Part shown: piece after piece, positions 34,975 through 45,211 of the stretch
Layout of the letters: every line of letters begins with the position of its first letter
Numbering within the stretch: the stretch's first letter is position 1
Origin: Melghiribacillus thermohalophilus
GTDB taxonomy: Bacteria; Bacillota; Bacilli; Bacillales; Alkalibacillaceae
Length of the DNA: 64,000 nucleotides
NCBI RefSeq assembly: GCF_004342905.1
Contig: NZ_SMAN01000015.1
Location: 1-64,000, forward strand
Direction: 5' to 3'
Position numbers and translations under genes: made by a program
The notes under the pieces: model-generated
What the model saw: only the letters and a program-made list of their open reading frames with translations
The model's database searches: none
Told to the model about the DNA's origin: nothing

Positions 34975-35015
34975 AAGGCCTTAAAGCATTAAGACACCTT
35001 GTTTTAAGGCCTTAT
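34975..35015. terminator. Possible shared terminator between convergent genes
   Basis: AAGGCCTTAAA and TTTAAGGCCTT arms around a 16-base loop between the permease and the minus-strand membrane protein. No long T tract. Confidence 0.5.
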
Positions 35016-35017
35016 AT

Positions 35018-35407
35018 CTATTGTTTTGGTACACGGGAATTTGTCTGAAAACCATTAAAAAACAGGCAGGAAATAATCAGCGCAAGTGTACTCAGGCCCA
35101 ATAATTCACCGGATGTTGTTTGAAGACGTTCAACCAGGGCAGGTTCTGCTTTCATGAAATATAACATGTGATCGCCAAACAGATCCATTATGGCAAACAT
35201 CCAGAAAAATATAAATGCAGCAAGGGCACCTTTCATGGAAATGCCTTGTTTTTCCTTTCGCACCAGCCATCCCCGCAAAACATTAGAGTAAAACACAGAC
35301 ATTACGTAGATCACTGTATATTCCCAGAAGGTGATGTACATGGATTTCGTAAGGAACAAAAGGAGAATAAAAATTAGTGACCATAATCCCATAGTGGATC
35401 GCCGCAT
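35018..35407 (-). CDS. Small integral membrane protein, unknown
   Basis: A 129-residue protein with about four membrane helices (LIFILLLFLTKSMYITFWEY; LAAFIFFWMFAIMDLFGD; STLALIISCLFF). The ATG at 35407 has GGAGGT seven bases upstream, so the 21 extra codons of the longer frame are not used. No family recognised. Confidence 0.6.
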   Translation of the reverse strand: MRRSTMGLWSLIFILLLFLTKSMYITFWEYTVIYVMSVFYSNVLRGWLVRKEKQGISMKGALAAFIFFWMFAIMDLFGDHMLYFMKAEPALVERLQTTSGELLGLSTLALIISCLFFNGFQTNSRVPKQ

Positions 35408-35826
35408 ATGTATACCTCCAGGAACAGGATAGAGAATTCCTGTTTTTTCATCGATTGATCTCATGGACAATAGCCTTCATGCAAAGAATCAACCTGACGA
35501 ATTCCATTGTACCTCCCGTGATGAAAAAAATCATGTTTCTGATCTCGGCTTCAGGAAAAGGGTTTGACAGATGATTGGTTTCAGGACGGTCAATGAAGCG
35601 TAACCGTTTGTTGTGAACTTTGCTCCGATGATGACATGAACCGTGTTTGATAATGACAACACGAATGATAGAAGTTTAAGCATGTGTTGTATCTTCCGTA
35701 CGGGATGATAAAATAAGGATAATTATTCCGAATAATGGTCATATTTTTCGTTCCATATCTAATATCTGTTTAAAAGAAATACGCCAGTAAAGAATACTGT
35801 CATCCTAACCTATGAGGGGGAGACTG
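35408..35826. other. Intergenic region
   Basis: About 420 bases with no gene or RNA motif that I can support. It presumably holds the promoters of the flanking divergent genes. Confidence 0.5.
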
Positions 35827-36870
35827 ATGAGGAAAAGAGTTCGTGAACTGGGTTTGAATATCGGTAACATGAAAACAGGTCCTGCGAATCAGATCACCGA
35901 TGTTACAGGTGTGAAAGTGGGACATGTCACGTTGAAACATGAAATGGACCTAGATACGGTTGTTCGAACAGGGGTTACAGCCGTCCTTCCCCATGAAGGG
36001 AATCCTTTTTTCGAAAAGGTTCCAGCAGCAAGCTTTGTATTAAATGGGTATGGGAAAACAACCGGACTTGTACAGGTTGAGGAGCTTGGAGTGCTGGAAT
36101 CACCTATTATGTTGACAAGCACGTTTCATGTAGGAGATATTTGGCAGGGGACACTGGACTATATGATGGAACAGGCCCCGGAAATCGGTGACACGACAAG
36201 TTCTTTAAATATTGTTGTTGGGGAATGCAATGATAGTTACTTACATACTGTCCGTGCAAATGCCATCCAAAAGCATCATGCAGGGGAAGCCATTAATATG
36301 GCTTCCAAAAAAGTTGAAGAAGGTGCTGTCGGAGCGGGGTGCGGAATGATGTGCTATGGCTACAAAGGAGGAATCGGAACATCTTCCCGGGTAACTGAAA
36401 TGGAGAACTTTACGATTGGGGTGCTTGTTCTGAGTAATTTTGGGAAGAGAAATGAACTTCAACTGGTTCGCTATCAGGCTCCGGGTTTTGATGAATCAGA
36501 AGTACCTGACGGTTCCATTATGATCATTGTTGCCACAGATGCGCCCATGACCTCCAGACAACTAAAACGCCTGGCCAGACGGGCAACCTTTGGGCTGGCC
36601 CGAACGGGCAGTCATATTCATAATGGAAGCGGGGATATTGTCATTGCTTTTTCCAATGGATTTACAGTTTCTCATCAATTCTCAGGAGCCTATGTAGAGC
36701 CCCGGAATATGATCCGGGATGATCATCCTTTGATGAACCAGCTATTTCAGGGAGCCATTGAAGCAACGGAAGAGGCGATTTTAAATTCCCTGACCATGGC
36801 TGAAACGACATCCGGAAGAAAAGGAAGAAAAGGAGAGGAGCTGCCATATCATTTGTTTCAGCTTCAGTAA
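35827..36870 (+). CDS. P1 family (DmpA/BapA) aminopeptidase-like protein
   Basis: A 347-residue member of the S58/P1 self-processing family. It begins with the typical GPANQITDVTGVKVGHVTL and has VGECNDS, GAVGAGCGMMCYGYKGGIGTSSR and GSGDIVIAFS motifs; in the family, autocleavage before a Ser/Thr in the G-(I/T)-G-T-S region creates an alpha-beta enzyme that hydrolyses N-terminal residues or beta-peptides. Cytosolic; physiological substrate unknown. ATG at 35827 with GAGGGGGA upstream. Confidence 0.9.
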   Translation: MRKRVRELGLNIGNMKTGPANQITDVTGVKVGHVTLKHEMDLDTVVRTGVTAVLPHEGNPFFEKVPAASFVLNGYGKTTGLVQVEELGVLESPIMLTSTFHVGDIWQGTLDYMMEQAPEIGDTTSSLNIVVGECNDSYLHTVRANAIQKHHAGEAINMASKKVEEGAVGAGCGMMCYGYKGGIGTSSRVTEMENFTIGVLVLSNFGKRNELQLVRYQAPGFDESEVPDGSIMIIVATDAPMTSRQLKRLARRATFGLARTGSHIHNGSGDIVIAFSNGFTVSHQFSGAYVEPRNMIRDDHPLMNQLFQGAIEATEEAILNSLTMAETTSGRKGRKGEELPYHLFQLQ

Positions 36871-37036
36871 GAAAAAAACAGACTCCCGGAGCATTCTCGC
36901 CATATCCAACGTCTGTTAACTTTACTGTTTGTCTGCCGGCCGAAAAAGAGCTTAACATTGATGCGTTATGGGTGACTGCTGGAGAAAAAAATTCATAGTA
37001 TATCTAAAACACTTATTCATGAAGAAGGTGATGTTC

Positions 37037-37264
37037 TTGTGGATTAGACAGCAAGGAAGTCCTTATGTATACTGGCCGTTTAGTCATTTTCCTTATTACA
37101 TTCCATACCCGGGTTATCCAATGTATACAACATCCGATTTTATGAACAGCCCCAACCCTTTTTTTAATCCGTATGAGTCCTATTCTTTATATGGCTCATC
37201 GGTAACAGGTACTGTAACGAAACAGAATGACGGGGCTATTTTATTTCCTATCCCCTTCATTTAA
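37037..37264 (+). CDS. Small Tyr/Pro-rich protein, possibly coat-associated
   Basis: About 75 residues, rich in Y, P, F and S (PYVYWPFSHFPYYIPYPGYP), with no helix or signal peptide. Start TTG 37037 is placed by the AAGGTGAT ribosome site; ATG 37031 overlaps that site. Not a family I can name; composition resembles small spore-coat proteins. Followed by a hairpin at 37270-37303. Confidence 0.5.
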   Translation: MWIRQQGSPYVYWPFSHFPYYIPYPGYPMYTTSDFMNSPNPFFNPYESYSLYGSSVTGTVTKQNDGAILFPIPFI

Positions 37265-37269
37265 AAGAT

Positions 37270-37306
37270 CTCCCCCATTTTTCAGTTAAGGAACATGGGG
37301 GAGAGT
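37270..37306. terminator. Terminator between convergent small genes
   Basis: Stem CTCCCCCAT/ATGGGGGAG with a 16-base loop, then GAGTTTGT on the plus strand and ATCTTTTAA on the minus strand. Confidence 0.7.
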
Positions 37307-37332
37307 TTGTAGACACTGGTTGATTCAGATAA

Positions 37333-37974
37333 TTAAAACTCTTTCAAAATCCCTCTGCTTTTGATCCATCCAGATGCAAAGTCAACAGAAATGTTTCCAT
37401 GTTTCACCCCAAGTTTGTTTTTCATGAAATCGATTAATTCGTTGACCTTTTGTTCGTCTTTATTTTCCCTTTTACGATTAAGTGAAATTTGTACAACGGG
37501 ATATCCTTCTTGTCCGCTGTAATGGGGGATGTCATCCAGTGCGATATCAAGCTGATAACCAATATCTTTTGGATAGTAAATCCACAGTGAAAGTACCTCG
37601 CCGAACTGTTCCTCGAGATACGGTTTTAAATCCTTTTCCAGCTGGTCTTCCCAGACCTCTGCTACATAGCTGTCCTGATATGAATCCGATTCTTTGTGAT
37701 AAAAAACGAGAAATTGAAATTGGGGATCATCGGCAGGCTCGACTTTTGCCGCATACTGGAATTCATCGTATAAATCCGCATTATCATATAAAGAACCTAC
37801 GACTTCCATTGGCTCGTCAAAATGCTCCTTGACGTATTCTTCAGCAGCCAATATGACTGCTTCCTCCTGAACGGGGTCTCCTTTTAACTGATGATATGTC
37901 AGCCAGACTATGCCGGCAATGATCAAGAGCAACCCAACTAAGACCACAAGAAATGCTTTTTTGTTTGCATTCAT
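37333..37974 (-). CDS. Membrane-anchored protein of unknown function (YfjL-like)
   Basis: A 213-residue protein with one N-terminal membrane helix (AFLVVLVGLLLIIAGIVWL, residues 7-25) and an acidic extracytoplasmic domain. The pattern of an anchor plus a 180-residue domain with YVKEHFDEP and YPKDIGYQL resembles the YfjL/YfjM group; that match is from memory and weak. Single gene. Confidence 0.55.
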   Translation of the reverse strand: MNANKKAFLVVLVGLLLIIAGIVWLTYHQLKGDPVQEEAVILAAEEYVKEHFDEPMEVVGSLYDNADLYDEFQYAAKVEPADDPQFQFLVFYHKESDSYQDSYVAEVWEDQLEKDLKPYLEEQFGEVLSLWIYYPKDIGYQLDIALDDIPHYSGQEGYPVVQISLNRKRENKDEQKVNELIDFMKNKLGVKHGNISVDFASGWIKSRGILKEF

Positions 37975-38258
37975 GCTTACACCTCTTTATTATATCGTAA
38001 AGCAATATGTTAGAAATGGGAAGATGATAGCCAGTGTGAGCCCCATCAATGATCTATCCATCATCATTTGTGTTTCCAGACAATTATTTTCACCCCCCAA
38101 ACATATATCTATAATAAACGGAAACGTGCCATGTCCATCAACCGAATCCTATATTATTTTACAGCTTTACGATAGAGGATGTAAGAAGAAAGGTCAACTT
38201 GACAAAGATTTGTTAATATAAAATAAAATTAAAAAAATTCAGAAAAGGACGGTGGGTT

Positions 38259-40634
38259 ATGGAACTCATAACAAAAAGAGGAAAGGGACTCAAACCCTGG
38301 CAAAAAGGATTGTTATTTGTACTCGGAACTCTTCTTGTCATCGTGCTGGGACTCGTTATTTTTGTGAACGCTTACATATCACGTGCACTCCCTTCCATTG
38401 AAGGAACAATTCAGCTGGACGGTTTATATGCTCCGGTAGAAGTTATTCGGGACGGGTCAGGTGTCCCTCATATTAAAGCCGAAAACGAGCACGATTTATT
38501 TTTGGCGCAGGGTTATGTGACAGCACAAGAACGAATGTTTCAAATGGAATTATCAAAAAGACTGGCTTCAGGACGGTTAAGCGAAGTTGTGGGGAAAGAC
38601 GCTTTGTATTCAGACCGTTATTTTCGGACACTGGGATTGCGAAGGGCTGCGGAAAAATCTTATGCTATCTATTCAGAAGATGCGAAACAGATTTTACAGT
38701 GGTACGCAGATGGGGTAAATGCTTATTTAAAAGATGCCCGTTCAAATCATGAGATGCCAGTTGAGTTTTTCTTAATGGGGATCGAACCAGAACCGTGGAC
38801 GCCAATCGATTCACTGACCATAGGAAAATATATGGCCTTTGACTTAGGTGGTCACTGGGAGCGTCAGGCATTCCATTATTACTTGCTGCACCATTTTCCG
38901 GAAGAAAAGGCGTATGAACTATTTCCCGAATACCCGGACGAAGTCCCTACAATTATCAGAGAAGAAGCGTATGTTGATGTTCAGGAGTCGTTTTCTGAAG
39001 CCATTCTCCCGAATCCTTTCAACGGGAGCAATAACTGGGTGGTTGATGGAAGCAAAACCAGGTCGGGAAAACCGATCCTGGCCAATGACCCCCATCTTGG
39101 TCTGGGCACACCTTCAATCTGGTTTCAGACGCATCTTGAGGCCCCGGATTATAATGTCAGCGGGGTTATCTTTGCCGGAGTTCCGGGGATCATTGTAGGC
39201 CATAATGAACATATTGCCTGGGGTGTAACCAATGTAGGACCAGATGTTCAGCAATTATATATCGAAAAACGACATCCGGAGGATCCTCATCAGTTTTTGT
39301 TTGAGGATCAATGGGAACAGGCAAATGTGATAGAAGAAACCATTGAGGTAAAAGACGGTGAGCCTGTGACACTGGAAGTCGTTGAAACCAGGCATGGACC
39401 AGTCATCTCGGAGTTTGCGAAAGAAAGCGGCGACGATACGGTTCTGTCATTGAGATGGACGGCCCTTGATCCGACTACCGAACTGGAAGCTATTCTGGAA
39501 ATAAACCGGGCGAAAAGCTGGGAAACGTTTGAAAAGGGGCTTGAAAAATTTCTAGTTCCGGCACAAAATTTTGTATTTGCGTCAAAGGACGGGACAATTG
39601 CTTATAAGGCAAATGGCCGAATTCCCGTTTATCCCCGTGGCAAAAATGCACTGCTGCCTCTGGAGGGCTGGATACAGGAAAATGAGTGGCAGGGATTTAT
39701 CCCTTTCGATGAATTGCCCCGGGTGGTAAACCCTGAGAAAGGGTATATTGCAACGGCAAACAACAAAATTGCTCCTGAAAATTATCCTTATCACATCAGC
39801 CATGTCTGGGCTCAGCCCTACCGTTACATGCGGATTGAAGAGGTATTATCTGAAAAATCGGATTTGACAGTTGAGGATATGCAGACATTACAGATGGACC
39901 AGATGAACTTACAGGCGAAGGAATTTGTTCCGCTGTATTTAGATGCATTGAAGGGAATCCATTTATCCTTATCTGAACAGGAGGTCTTGAAGGTACTGTC
40001 ATCATGGAATTTTAGAGATGACCAAAATTTGGCGGCTCCATTAATTTTCCATAAGTGGAAGAAGGAAATCGAATCGGTGATCTATGAAGATATCCCGGAA
40101 GAAATGATGGAGTTTTTTAAGGCAAAGGGTCAGACAACAGATGAGTTAATGAGAAAAGCATTTAGAGGGGAGACGGTTGCATGGATCGAAGAGAAGGGAG
40201 GGATTCAATCTGTATTGAGAACTTCTTTGTCTAAGGCCGTTAAACAGCTCAGGAAAGAGCATGGTACAGAGGTGCTAAACTGGAAATGGGGCGATGCTCA
40301 CCGGGTCAGTTTTGTACATCCGTTATCAAGTGTAAAGGTTTTGAGTTATTTTTTTAATCCAGAAGATCCTCTCCCGGTCGGGGGAAGTGGGGTAACTGTA
40401 ATGGCGGCAAAAAAAGGAACAGATGGGATGGTGGATCACGGGGCGCCGTGGCGTTTTGTGGCTGATTTAAGCGATTTGAGCCAGGCGTGGCATATGGTTG
40501 CTCCAGGACAGTCAGGACATTTTAAAAGTCAGTGGTACGATGATCAGATGGATGATTGGGTGAACGGAGACTACCATGTGACTAAATTAAAAGAAATGGA
40601 AGGAAAAACATTATATCTCATACCAGAGGGATAA
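38259..40634 (+). CDS. Penicillin acylase family (S45) Ntn-hydrolase
   Basis: A 791-residue precursor. Residues 18-38 form a membrane anchor or signal segment; the alpha region is about 45-256; autocleavage before S257 (FNGS-NNWVV) would give the N-terminal nucleophile of the beta subunit. Asn and Arg of the active site lie in SNNWVVDGSKTRSGKPILANDPHLG and later. Family members deacylate beta-lactams, quorum-sensing acyl-homoserine lactones or other amides; the natural substrate here is unknown. ATG with AAAGGACGG upstream. Single gene. Confidence 0.92.
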   Translation: MELITKRGKGLKPWQKGLLFVLGTLLVIVLGLVIFVNAYISRALPSIEGTIQLDGLYAPVEVIRDGSGVPHIKAENEHDLFLAQGYVTAQERMFQMELSKRLASGRLSEVVGKDALYSDRYFRTLGLRRAAEKSYAIYSEDAKQILQWYADGVNAYLKDARSNHEMPVEFFLMGIEPEPWTPIDSLTIGKYMAFDLGGHWERQAFHYYLLHHFPEEKAYELFPEYPDEVPTIIREEAYVDVQESFSEAILPNPFNGSNNWVVDGSKTRSGKPILANDPHLGLGTPSIWFQTHLEAPDYNVSGVIFAGVPGIIVGHNEHIAWGVTNVGPDVQQLYIEKRHPEDPHQFLFEDQWEQANVIEETIEVKDGEPVTLEVVETRHGPVISEFAKESGDDTVLSLRWTALDPTTELEAILEINRAKSWETFEKGLEKFLVPAQNFVFASKDGTIAYKANGRIPVYPRGKNALLPLEGWIQENEWQGFIPFDELPRVVNPEKGYIATANNKIAPENYPYHISHVWAQPYRYMRIEEVLSEKSDLTVEDMQTLQMDQMNLQAKEFVPLYLDALKGIHLSLSEQEVLKVLSSWNFRDDQNLAAPLIFHKWKKEIESVIYEDIPEEMMEFFKAKGQTTDELMRKAFRGETVAWIEEKGGIQSVLRTSLSKAVKQLRKEHGTEVLNWKWGDAHRVSFVHPLSSVKVLSYFFNPEDPLPVGGSGVTVMAAKKGTDGMVDHGAPWRFVADLSDLSQAWHMVAPGQSGHFKSQWYDDQMDDWVNGDYHVTKLKEMEGKTLYLIPEG

Positions 40635-40682
40635 TTGAAAAAGTCATGCAGCAGACAATGCTGCATGACTTTTAAAAATGGA

Positions 40683-41057
40683 CTACGGCTCCTGTGACGA
40701 TTCGTCTTTAAGGTGCTCCCGTTCTTCCTCAGTGAAAACTCGCGATCTTGTTAAAAACCGTTTTCCCTCGGGACCTTCTAGTGAGAACATGCCGCCTCTG
40801 CCTTCCACTACATCAATGATGAGTTGCGTGTGTTTCCAGTATTCATATTGATCCTTTGATATATAGAAGGGGGAATCACCAATATAGCCCAGCAGAACAT
40901 CTGAATCCCCCACCCGGAATTCGTCATGGGGATAGCACATAGGCGAGCTGCCGTCGCAGCATCCCCCTGATTGATGAAACATCAGAGGGCCATGAATGGT
41001 TTTTAGCTTTTCAATGAGTTGCAGGGCTTCTTCCGTAGCGGTTACACGCTGAATCAT
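40683..41057 (-). CDS. DUF779 protein, aldehyde-dehydrogenase partner
   Basis: A 124-residue protein with the DUF779 signature (FHQSGGCCDGSSPMCY near 28-43; DVVEGRGGMFSLEGPEGKRFL). DUF779 genes sit next to NAD-dependent acetaldehyde or aldehyde dehydrogenases across bacteria, and this one lies 32 bases downstream of such a gene on the same strand. The cysteine cluster suggests metal or thiol chemistry; activity not established. Confidence 0.88.
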   Translation of the reverse strand: MIQRVTATEEALQLIEKLKTIHGPLMFHQSGGCCDGSSPMCYPHDEFRVGDSDVLLGYIGDSPFYISKDQYEYWKHTQLIIDVVEGRGGMFSLEGPEGKRFLTRSRVFTEEEREHLKDESSQEP

Positions 41058-41089
41058 GAATCATCTCTCCTAAGCGAATCTTCGTTTCC

Positions 41090-42610
41090 TTAAAAGAATC
41101 CTGCAGGTTCTTCACTATAGCTTACGAGCAAGTTTTTTGTTTGTTGATAATGATCAAGCATCATTTTATGATTTTCTCGGCCAATTCCGGATTTTTTGTA
41201 CCCGCCAAATGCAGCATGGGCAGGATACTGATGATAGCAATTGGTCCATACCCGACCGGCTTCAATTCCCCGGCCGAAGCGGTAGGCCTTGTTGATTTGG
41301 CGGGTCCAGACACCGGCGCCAAGTCCGTAAAGGGTATCATTGGCAATTTCAAGCGCTTCCGCATCATCTTTAAAGGTTGTTACGGATAGGACCGGGCCGA
41401 AAATTTCTTCCTGGAAAATACGCATGCTATTTTTACCTTTAAAAATGGTTGGTTCGATATAGTAGCCGCCTTTGAGTTCTCCTTCGAGTTTGTTTACCTG
41501 GCCTCCTGTCAGCAGTTCAGCCCCCTCCTGTTTTCCGATATCAATATAGGTTTTGATTTTTTCCATTTGTTCGAGGGATGCTTGAGCACCCATCATCGTT
41601 TCTGTGTCTAGAGGATGCCCGATTTTAATTTGATTGACCCGTTCAAGAGCCCGTTCCATAAATGTATCGTAAATCGCCTCATGAATCAGTGCTCGGGACG
41701 GACAGGTACATACTTCTCCTTGATTTAATGCGAACATCGTAAACCCTTCCAGAGCTTTGTCGAGAAAAGAATCATCCCGATCCATGATATCCGGAAAGAA
41801 AATGTTTGGTGATTTCCCTCCGAGTTCAAGGGTAACAGGAACTATATTTTCAGAGGCATACTGCATAATCAGCCTTCCGGTAGTCGTTTCACCGGTGAAA
41901 GCTACTTTCGCAACCCTTGAACTGGTCGCAAGGGGTTTTCCGGCTTCGAGGCCATAGCCATTAACGACATTGACAACCCCTGGCGGCAGCAAATCCTGAA
42001 TGAGATCAAGAAAGATATAGATGGATGCCGGTGTCTGTTCAGCAGGTTTTAGAACGACGCTGTTTCCAGCAGCCAGAGCTGGGGCCAACTTCCAGGTTGC
42101 CATAAGCAGAGGGAAGTTCCACGGGATAATTTGTCCGACCACGCCCAGAGGCTCATGAAAATGATAGGCTACCGTATCATCATCGATCTGACTGATAGAT
42201 CCTTCCTGGGCGCGCACGACACCGGCAAAATATCGAAAGTGATCAATGGCCAGCGGGATATCAGCATGAAGCGTTTCGCGAATGGGCTTTCCGTTATCCC
42301 ATGTTTCTGCGACTGCCAGTGTTTCCAGATTTTCTTCCATGCGGTCGGCGATTTTACTCAAAATGTTTGCCCGCTCTGCGGGTGATGTTTTTCCCCAGAC
42401 ATGCTTAGCTTCATGGGCTGCATCCAGTGCAAGCTCAATATCTTCTTTTGTGGATCTTGGCACTTCACAAAATACTTCTCCGGTCACGGGGCTTGGATTT
42501 TTGAAATATTGTCCGTTGACCGGAGGACGGTACTCTCCTCCAATAAAATTGTCATACCGCTCTTTGAATGATACCCTGGCCCTTTCTGTATTCGGATTCG
42601 CATACTTCAT
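41090..42610 (-). CDS. NAD-dependent aldehyde dehydrogenase (ExaC/AcoD type)
   Basis: A 506-residue enzyme. The catalytic Cys lies in [13 protein letters not shown] and the general-base Glu in [17 protein letters not shown] is the cofactor loop. Length and the TCPSR motif match the ExaC/AcoD acetaldehyde dehydrogenase group. Oxidises aldehydes to acids in the cytosol. ATG at 42610 with GGGAGG upstream. It forms an operon with the DUF779 gene. Confidence 0.93.
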   Translation of the reverse strand: MKYANPNTERARVSFKERYDNFIGGEYRPPVNGQYFKNPSPVTGEVFCEVPRSTKEDIELALDAAHEAKHVWGKTSPAERANILSKIADRMEENLETLAVAETWDNGKPIRETLHADIPLAIDHFRYFAGVVRAQEGSISQIDDDTVAYHFHEPLGVVGQIIPWNFPLLMATWKLAPALAAGNSVVLKPAEQTPASIYIFLDLIQDLLPPGVVNVVNGYGLEAGKPLATSSRVAKVAFTGETTTGRLIMQYASENIVPVTLELGGKSPNIFFPDIMDRDDSFLDKALEGFTMFALNQGEVCTCPSRALIHEAIYDTFMERALERVNQIKIGHPLDTETMMGAQASLEQMEKIKTYIDIGKQEGAELLTGGQVNKLEGELKGGYYIEPTIFKGKNSMRIFQEEIFGPVLSVTTFKDDAEALEIANDTLYGLGAGVWTRQINKAYRFGRGIEAGRVWTNCYHQYPAHAAFGGYKKSGIGRENHKMMLDHYQQTKNLLVSYSEEPAGFF

Positions 42611-42971
42611 AGAAATTCCTCCCTTACAGAATGAATGAAATGGGATTGTCCCCATAGACAAAATATTCTGAAGGGAAGTGGTTTAGAACACATAGTTACG
42701 AAATATACACTAGAGACATACAAAATCGATTCTTATATAAAAAAGCCGTCCCAATGGGACAGCATGATTACGAGCTTTGTACAGGATGACGTAAAAATTG
42801 TCTCTGAAGGAAGTGTTATCCGAACCTGGCCGTTACGATTTCCACTATCAAAATCAAACAAAATCTTTTTTGATACTCTATTATTGATTGAAACGGTTTA
42901 GTCACTGTGACTTACTTTTATTATCCTGTATGAGAAGGGGATGATGGTTTGTTACGCACCAGACATTCCGT
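42611..42971. other. Intergenic region
   Basis: About 360 bases. A plus-strand frame at 42635-42901 lacks a ribosome site and family match. I see no RNA motif. Confidence 0.4.
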
Positions 42972-43223
42972 TTACTGGGAATATTCTTTTTTAGCAAACC
43001 ATTTTTTCGCAGAGGGTCTTGCAAAAATAAGTAGAATAATAGAAATAGATAAAAAAATGAAGAGCAAATGCATCGGTGACTGCCAGAAAAATGATATGAA
43101 GCCCGTGAAAAAAGCACCGATTGCAAACCATAAAAGATAAAATTTAAACGTAAAAACTTCTATGATGAACAGTGCAATGGCAAGCATAATCCAGATCGAA
43201 GGATTGACCAGCCATTCCCTCAT
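42972..43223 (-). CDS. NfeD-like membrane protein lacking its C-terminal domain
   Basis: An 83-residue protein with two or three helices (IWIMLAIALFIIEVFTFKFYLLWFAIGAF) that matches the N-terminal membrane part of NfeD-family proteins, ending in KKWFAKKEYSQ. The soluble OB-fold domain of the family, usually the last 60-70 residues, is absent. Another frame just downstream contains CVTNHHPLLIQ, faintly like the start of that domain, so the gene may be frameshifted or truncated. Confidence 0.55.
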   Translation of the reverse strand: MREWLVNPSIWIMLAIALFIIEVFTFKFYLLWFAIGAFFTGFISFFWQSPMHLLFIFLSISIILLIFARPSAKKWFAKKEYSQ

Positions 43224-43374
43224 CAGGAATCACCCTTTGTGACTGGTTTTTTATTTTGCTGAAAACGAAGTCAGGCTCAATATAACAAAAAAGTGGCGGC
43301 AAGTGAACATGATAAATGAAAATAATTGAAATTGCCAGAAAAATAAGTGTCGTCAGGCATTTAAAGAAAGGGTA

Positions 43375-43971
43375 ATGATGTTGAGGTATAAATGGAATGT
43401 ATTTTGGATTCTTTTCATTTTATGTGTAAGCTGGATTGGATATTCTGGCGTTCAGGTCATTGTGTTCAGCTTTGAAGATGAGACAAGGAAAGCAGATGCA
43501 GCCATTATACTTGGAGCGGCTGTCTGGGGAGAAGAACCGTCTCCGGTGTTTAAAGAAAGAATTCATCATGGAATCCAGTTGTATCAGGACGGTTATGTAA
43601 AAAAAATTATTTTTACAGGAGGAAAGAGTGACGAAGGGGAGAGGGCTGAATCAGAGGTGGCCAGACAGTATGCTCTCAACCGAGGCGTATCTGGAAAAGA
43701 TATTTTGATTGAAACGGAATCAACGATAACGGAAGAAAATCTATCTTACGCATTCGAAGTGGCCAGAAAAAACCAGCTGGAATCCTTTCTGATCGTCAGT
43801 GATCCGCTTCATATGAAAAGAGTGATGAGCATGGCGGATGATTATGGCATGCAAGCCTATTCTTCACCGACTAAAACGTCTGCCTACAAAAGTTTTAGCA
43901 CCAAAGTTTCTTTTTTTATGCGGGAATGGTTTTATTACATGGGGTATCAGCTGACAGTACCGTTTCAATAA
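43375..43971 (+). CDS. YdcF/SanA-like DUF218 protein
   Basis: A 198-residue protein with an N-terminal membrane helix (residues 8-30) and a DUF218 domain (AAIILGAAVWGEEPSPVFKERI; IIFTGGKSDEGERAES; ESTITEENLSYAF). Homologues act in envelope or cell-wall maintenance; the reaction is unknown. ATG at 43375 or 43378 after AAAGGG. A short stretch overlaps no other gene; the cdaR-like gene follows 29 bases later. Confidence 0.85.
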   Translation: MMLRYKWNVFWILFILCVSWIGYSGVQVIVFSFEDETRKADAAIILGAAVWGEEPSPVFKERIHHGIQLYQDGYVKKIIFTGGKSDEGERAESEVARQYALNRGVSGKDILIETESTITEENLSYAFEVARKNQLESFLIVSDPLHMKRVMSMADDYGMQAYSSPTKTSAYKSFSTKVSFFMREWFYYMGYQLTVPFQ

Positions 43972-44000
43972 TCATCAATTCTATATTGGAGGCTAGAGAA

Positions 44001-45122
44001 ATGCAACTTACATATGACATTGGCGAAGAAGTGATAAAAAGGCTGAAAAGCTATTTAAACGTCCCGATCAACATTATGGATCAAAATGGAGTGATCATAG
44101 CCAGTACAGATGAAAAGCGGATTGGACAATATCATAGCGGTGCAAAACAAGTCATTGAGGAAAACAAGGAAATGATTTTATCTCCTGAAGAGATTCATCG
44201 TTATCCAGGCACCCGTCCGGGAGTAAATCTCCCTCTATTCCACTTTGATCATCTTGTAGGAGTTGTTGGGATCACAGGAAACCCGGATGATGTCATTTCG
44301 GCAGCAGGTATTATAAAGGCAGCGGTGGAAATAGCCATCGAACAAATCTATATGCAAAAGCAGCAGGTTTATAAAGAACGGGCTTTGCAGAGCTTTTTGC
44401 AAAAATTATTTCACCCGATCGGCATTGATGAAGAGGAACTGAAAAAAGAGGCAGCATATATACTTGAATGTTCTTTGAATCAAAACATGTTCGTCATGGT
44501 TTTTCATCTTTCGAATGCTCATGAGAAAGTTGAATCTATGGCAAATACCATGTATCAATCCCTTCACTCACCGCTGTTTTTAACATACATCACCAATAGG
44601 GAAATCGTAGCAGCATTTCATGAATCCGTAAATCATGAGTATATTTTTCGATTAGCAGTCAGTCTGAAGAAACAGTATGATGATTTATATGCAGGAGTCG
44701 GAGACCCTTATGCAACGATAAAGGGATTAAGAAAATCTTATTTTCAGGCAATTCAAGCGCTGAAATTCCTTAAACAGCAACGATCTGATCATTTCTTAAC
44801 ATTTGCAGAGGACTGGACGATTGAACAACTGATTGAAGGCATACCCGAAGAATTGTTTCAGGATGTACTGGAAAGGTATGTGGAACTGTTTCAAAACCTG
44901 GATGGGGAATTTTTAAAAACTTTAACGACCTATTTTGATCATAATTTGCACGTTAACAGATCGGCTCAATCTCTGCATATTCACAGAAATACAATGTTAT
45001 ACCGGCTCGAACAGATCAACAGAAAAATGGGTTTAAATCCAAAAGAATTTGATGATGCAGTGCTATTGTACATCCTCTGTAAGCGTTTGGGCCTCTTTGG
45101 GCAAATGCACAATAATCATTAA
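44001..45122 (+). CDS. CdaR-type sugar-diacid regulator (PucR-type HTH)
   Basis: A 373-residue activator. Residues about 5-135 are the sugar-diacid recognition domain (MQLTYDIGEEVIKRLKSYL), followed by a GGDEF-like linker and a C-terminal PucR/CdaR helix-turn-helix (VNRSAQSLHIHRNTMLYRLEQINRKMG, residues 317-343). CdaR proteins activate glucarate/galactarate or glycerate genes in response to the substrate. ATG at 44001 with GGAGG eight bases upstream; the longer frame overlapping ydcF is not used. It precedes glycerate kinase and a GntP permease on the same strand, its likely targets. Confidence 0.88.
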   Translation: MQLTYDIGEEVIKRLKSYLNVPINIMDQNGVIIASTDEKRIGQYHSGAKQVIEENKEMILSPEEIHRYPGTRPGVNLPLFHFDHLVGVVGITGNPDDVISAAGIIKAAVEIAIEQIYMQKQQVYKERALQSFLQKLFHPIGIDEEELKKEAAYILECSLNQNMFVMVFHLSNAHEKVESMANTMYQSLHSPLFLTYITNREIVAAFHESVNHEYIFRLAVSLKKQYDDLYAGVGDPYATIKGLRKSYFQAIQALKFLKQQRSDHFLTFAEDWTIEQLIEGIPEELFQDVLERYVELFQNLDGEFLKTLTTYFDHNLHVNRSAQSLHIHRNTMLYRLEQINRKMGLNPKEFDDAVLLYILCKRLGLFGQMHNNH

Positions 45123-45211
45123 CGGAATATGAAAAATATTGTAACATGGCCTAATTGTTTTTACTGATTTTTCAGATAAAATTGATATCACAAATGATAA
45201 AGGTGATGAGC

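Noticed and set aside
42635-42901. 88-codon plus frame between the dehydrogenase and NfeD-like genes
   Set aside because: No ribosome site and no recognisable domain.
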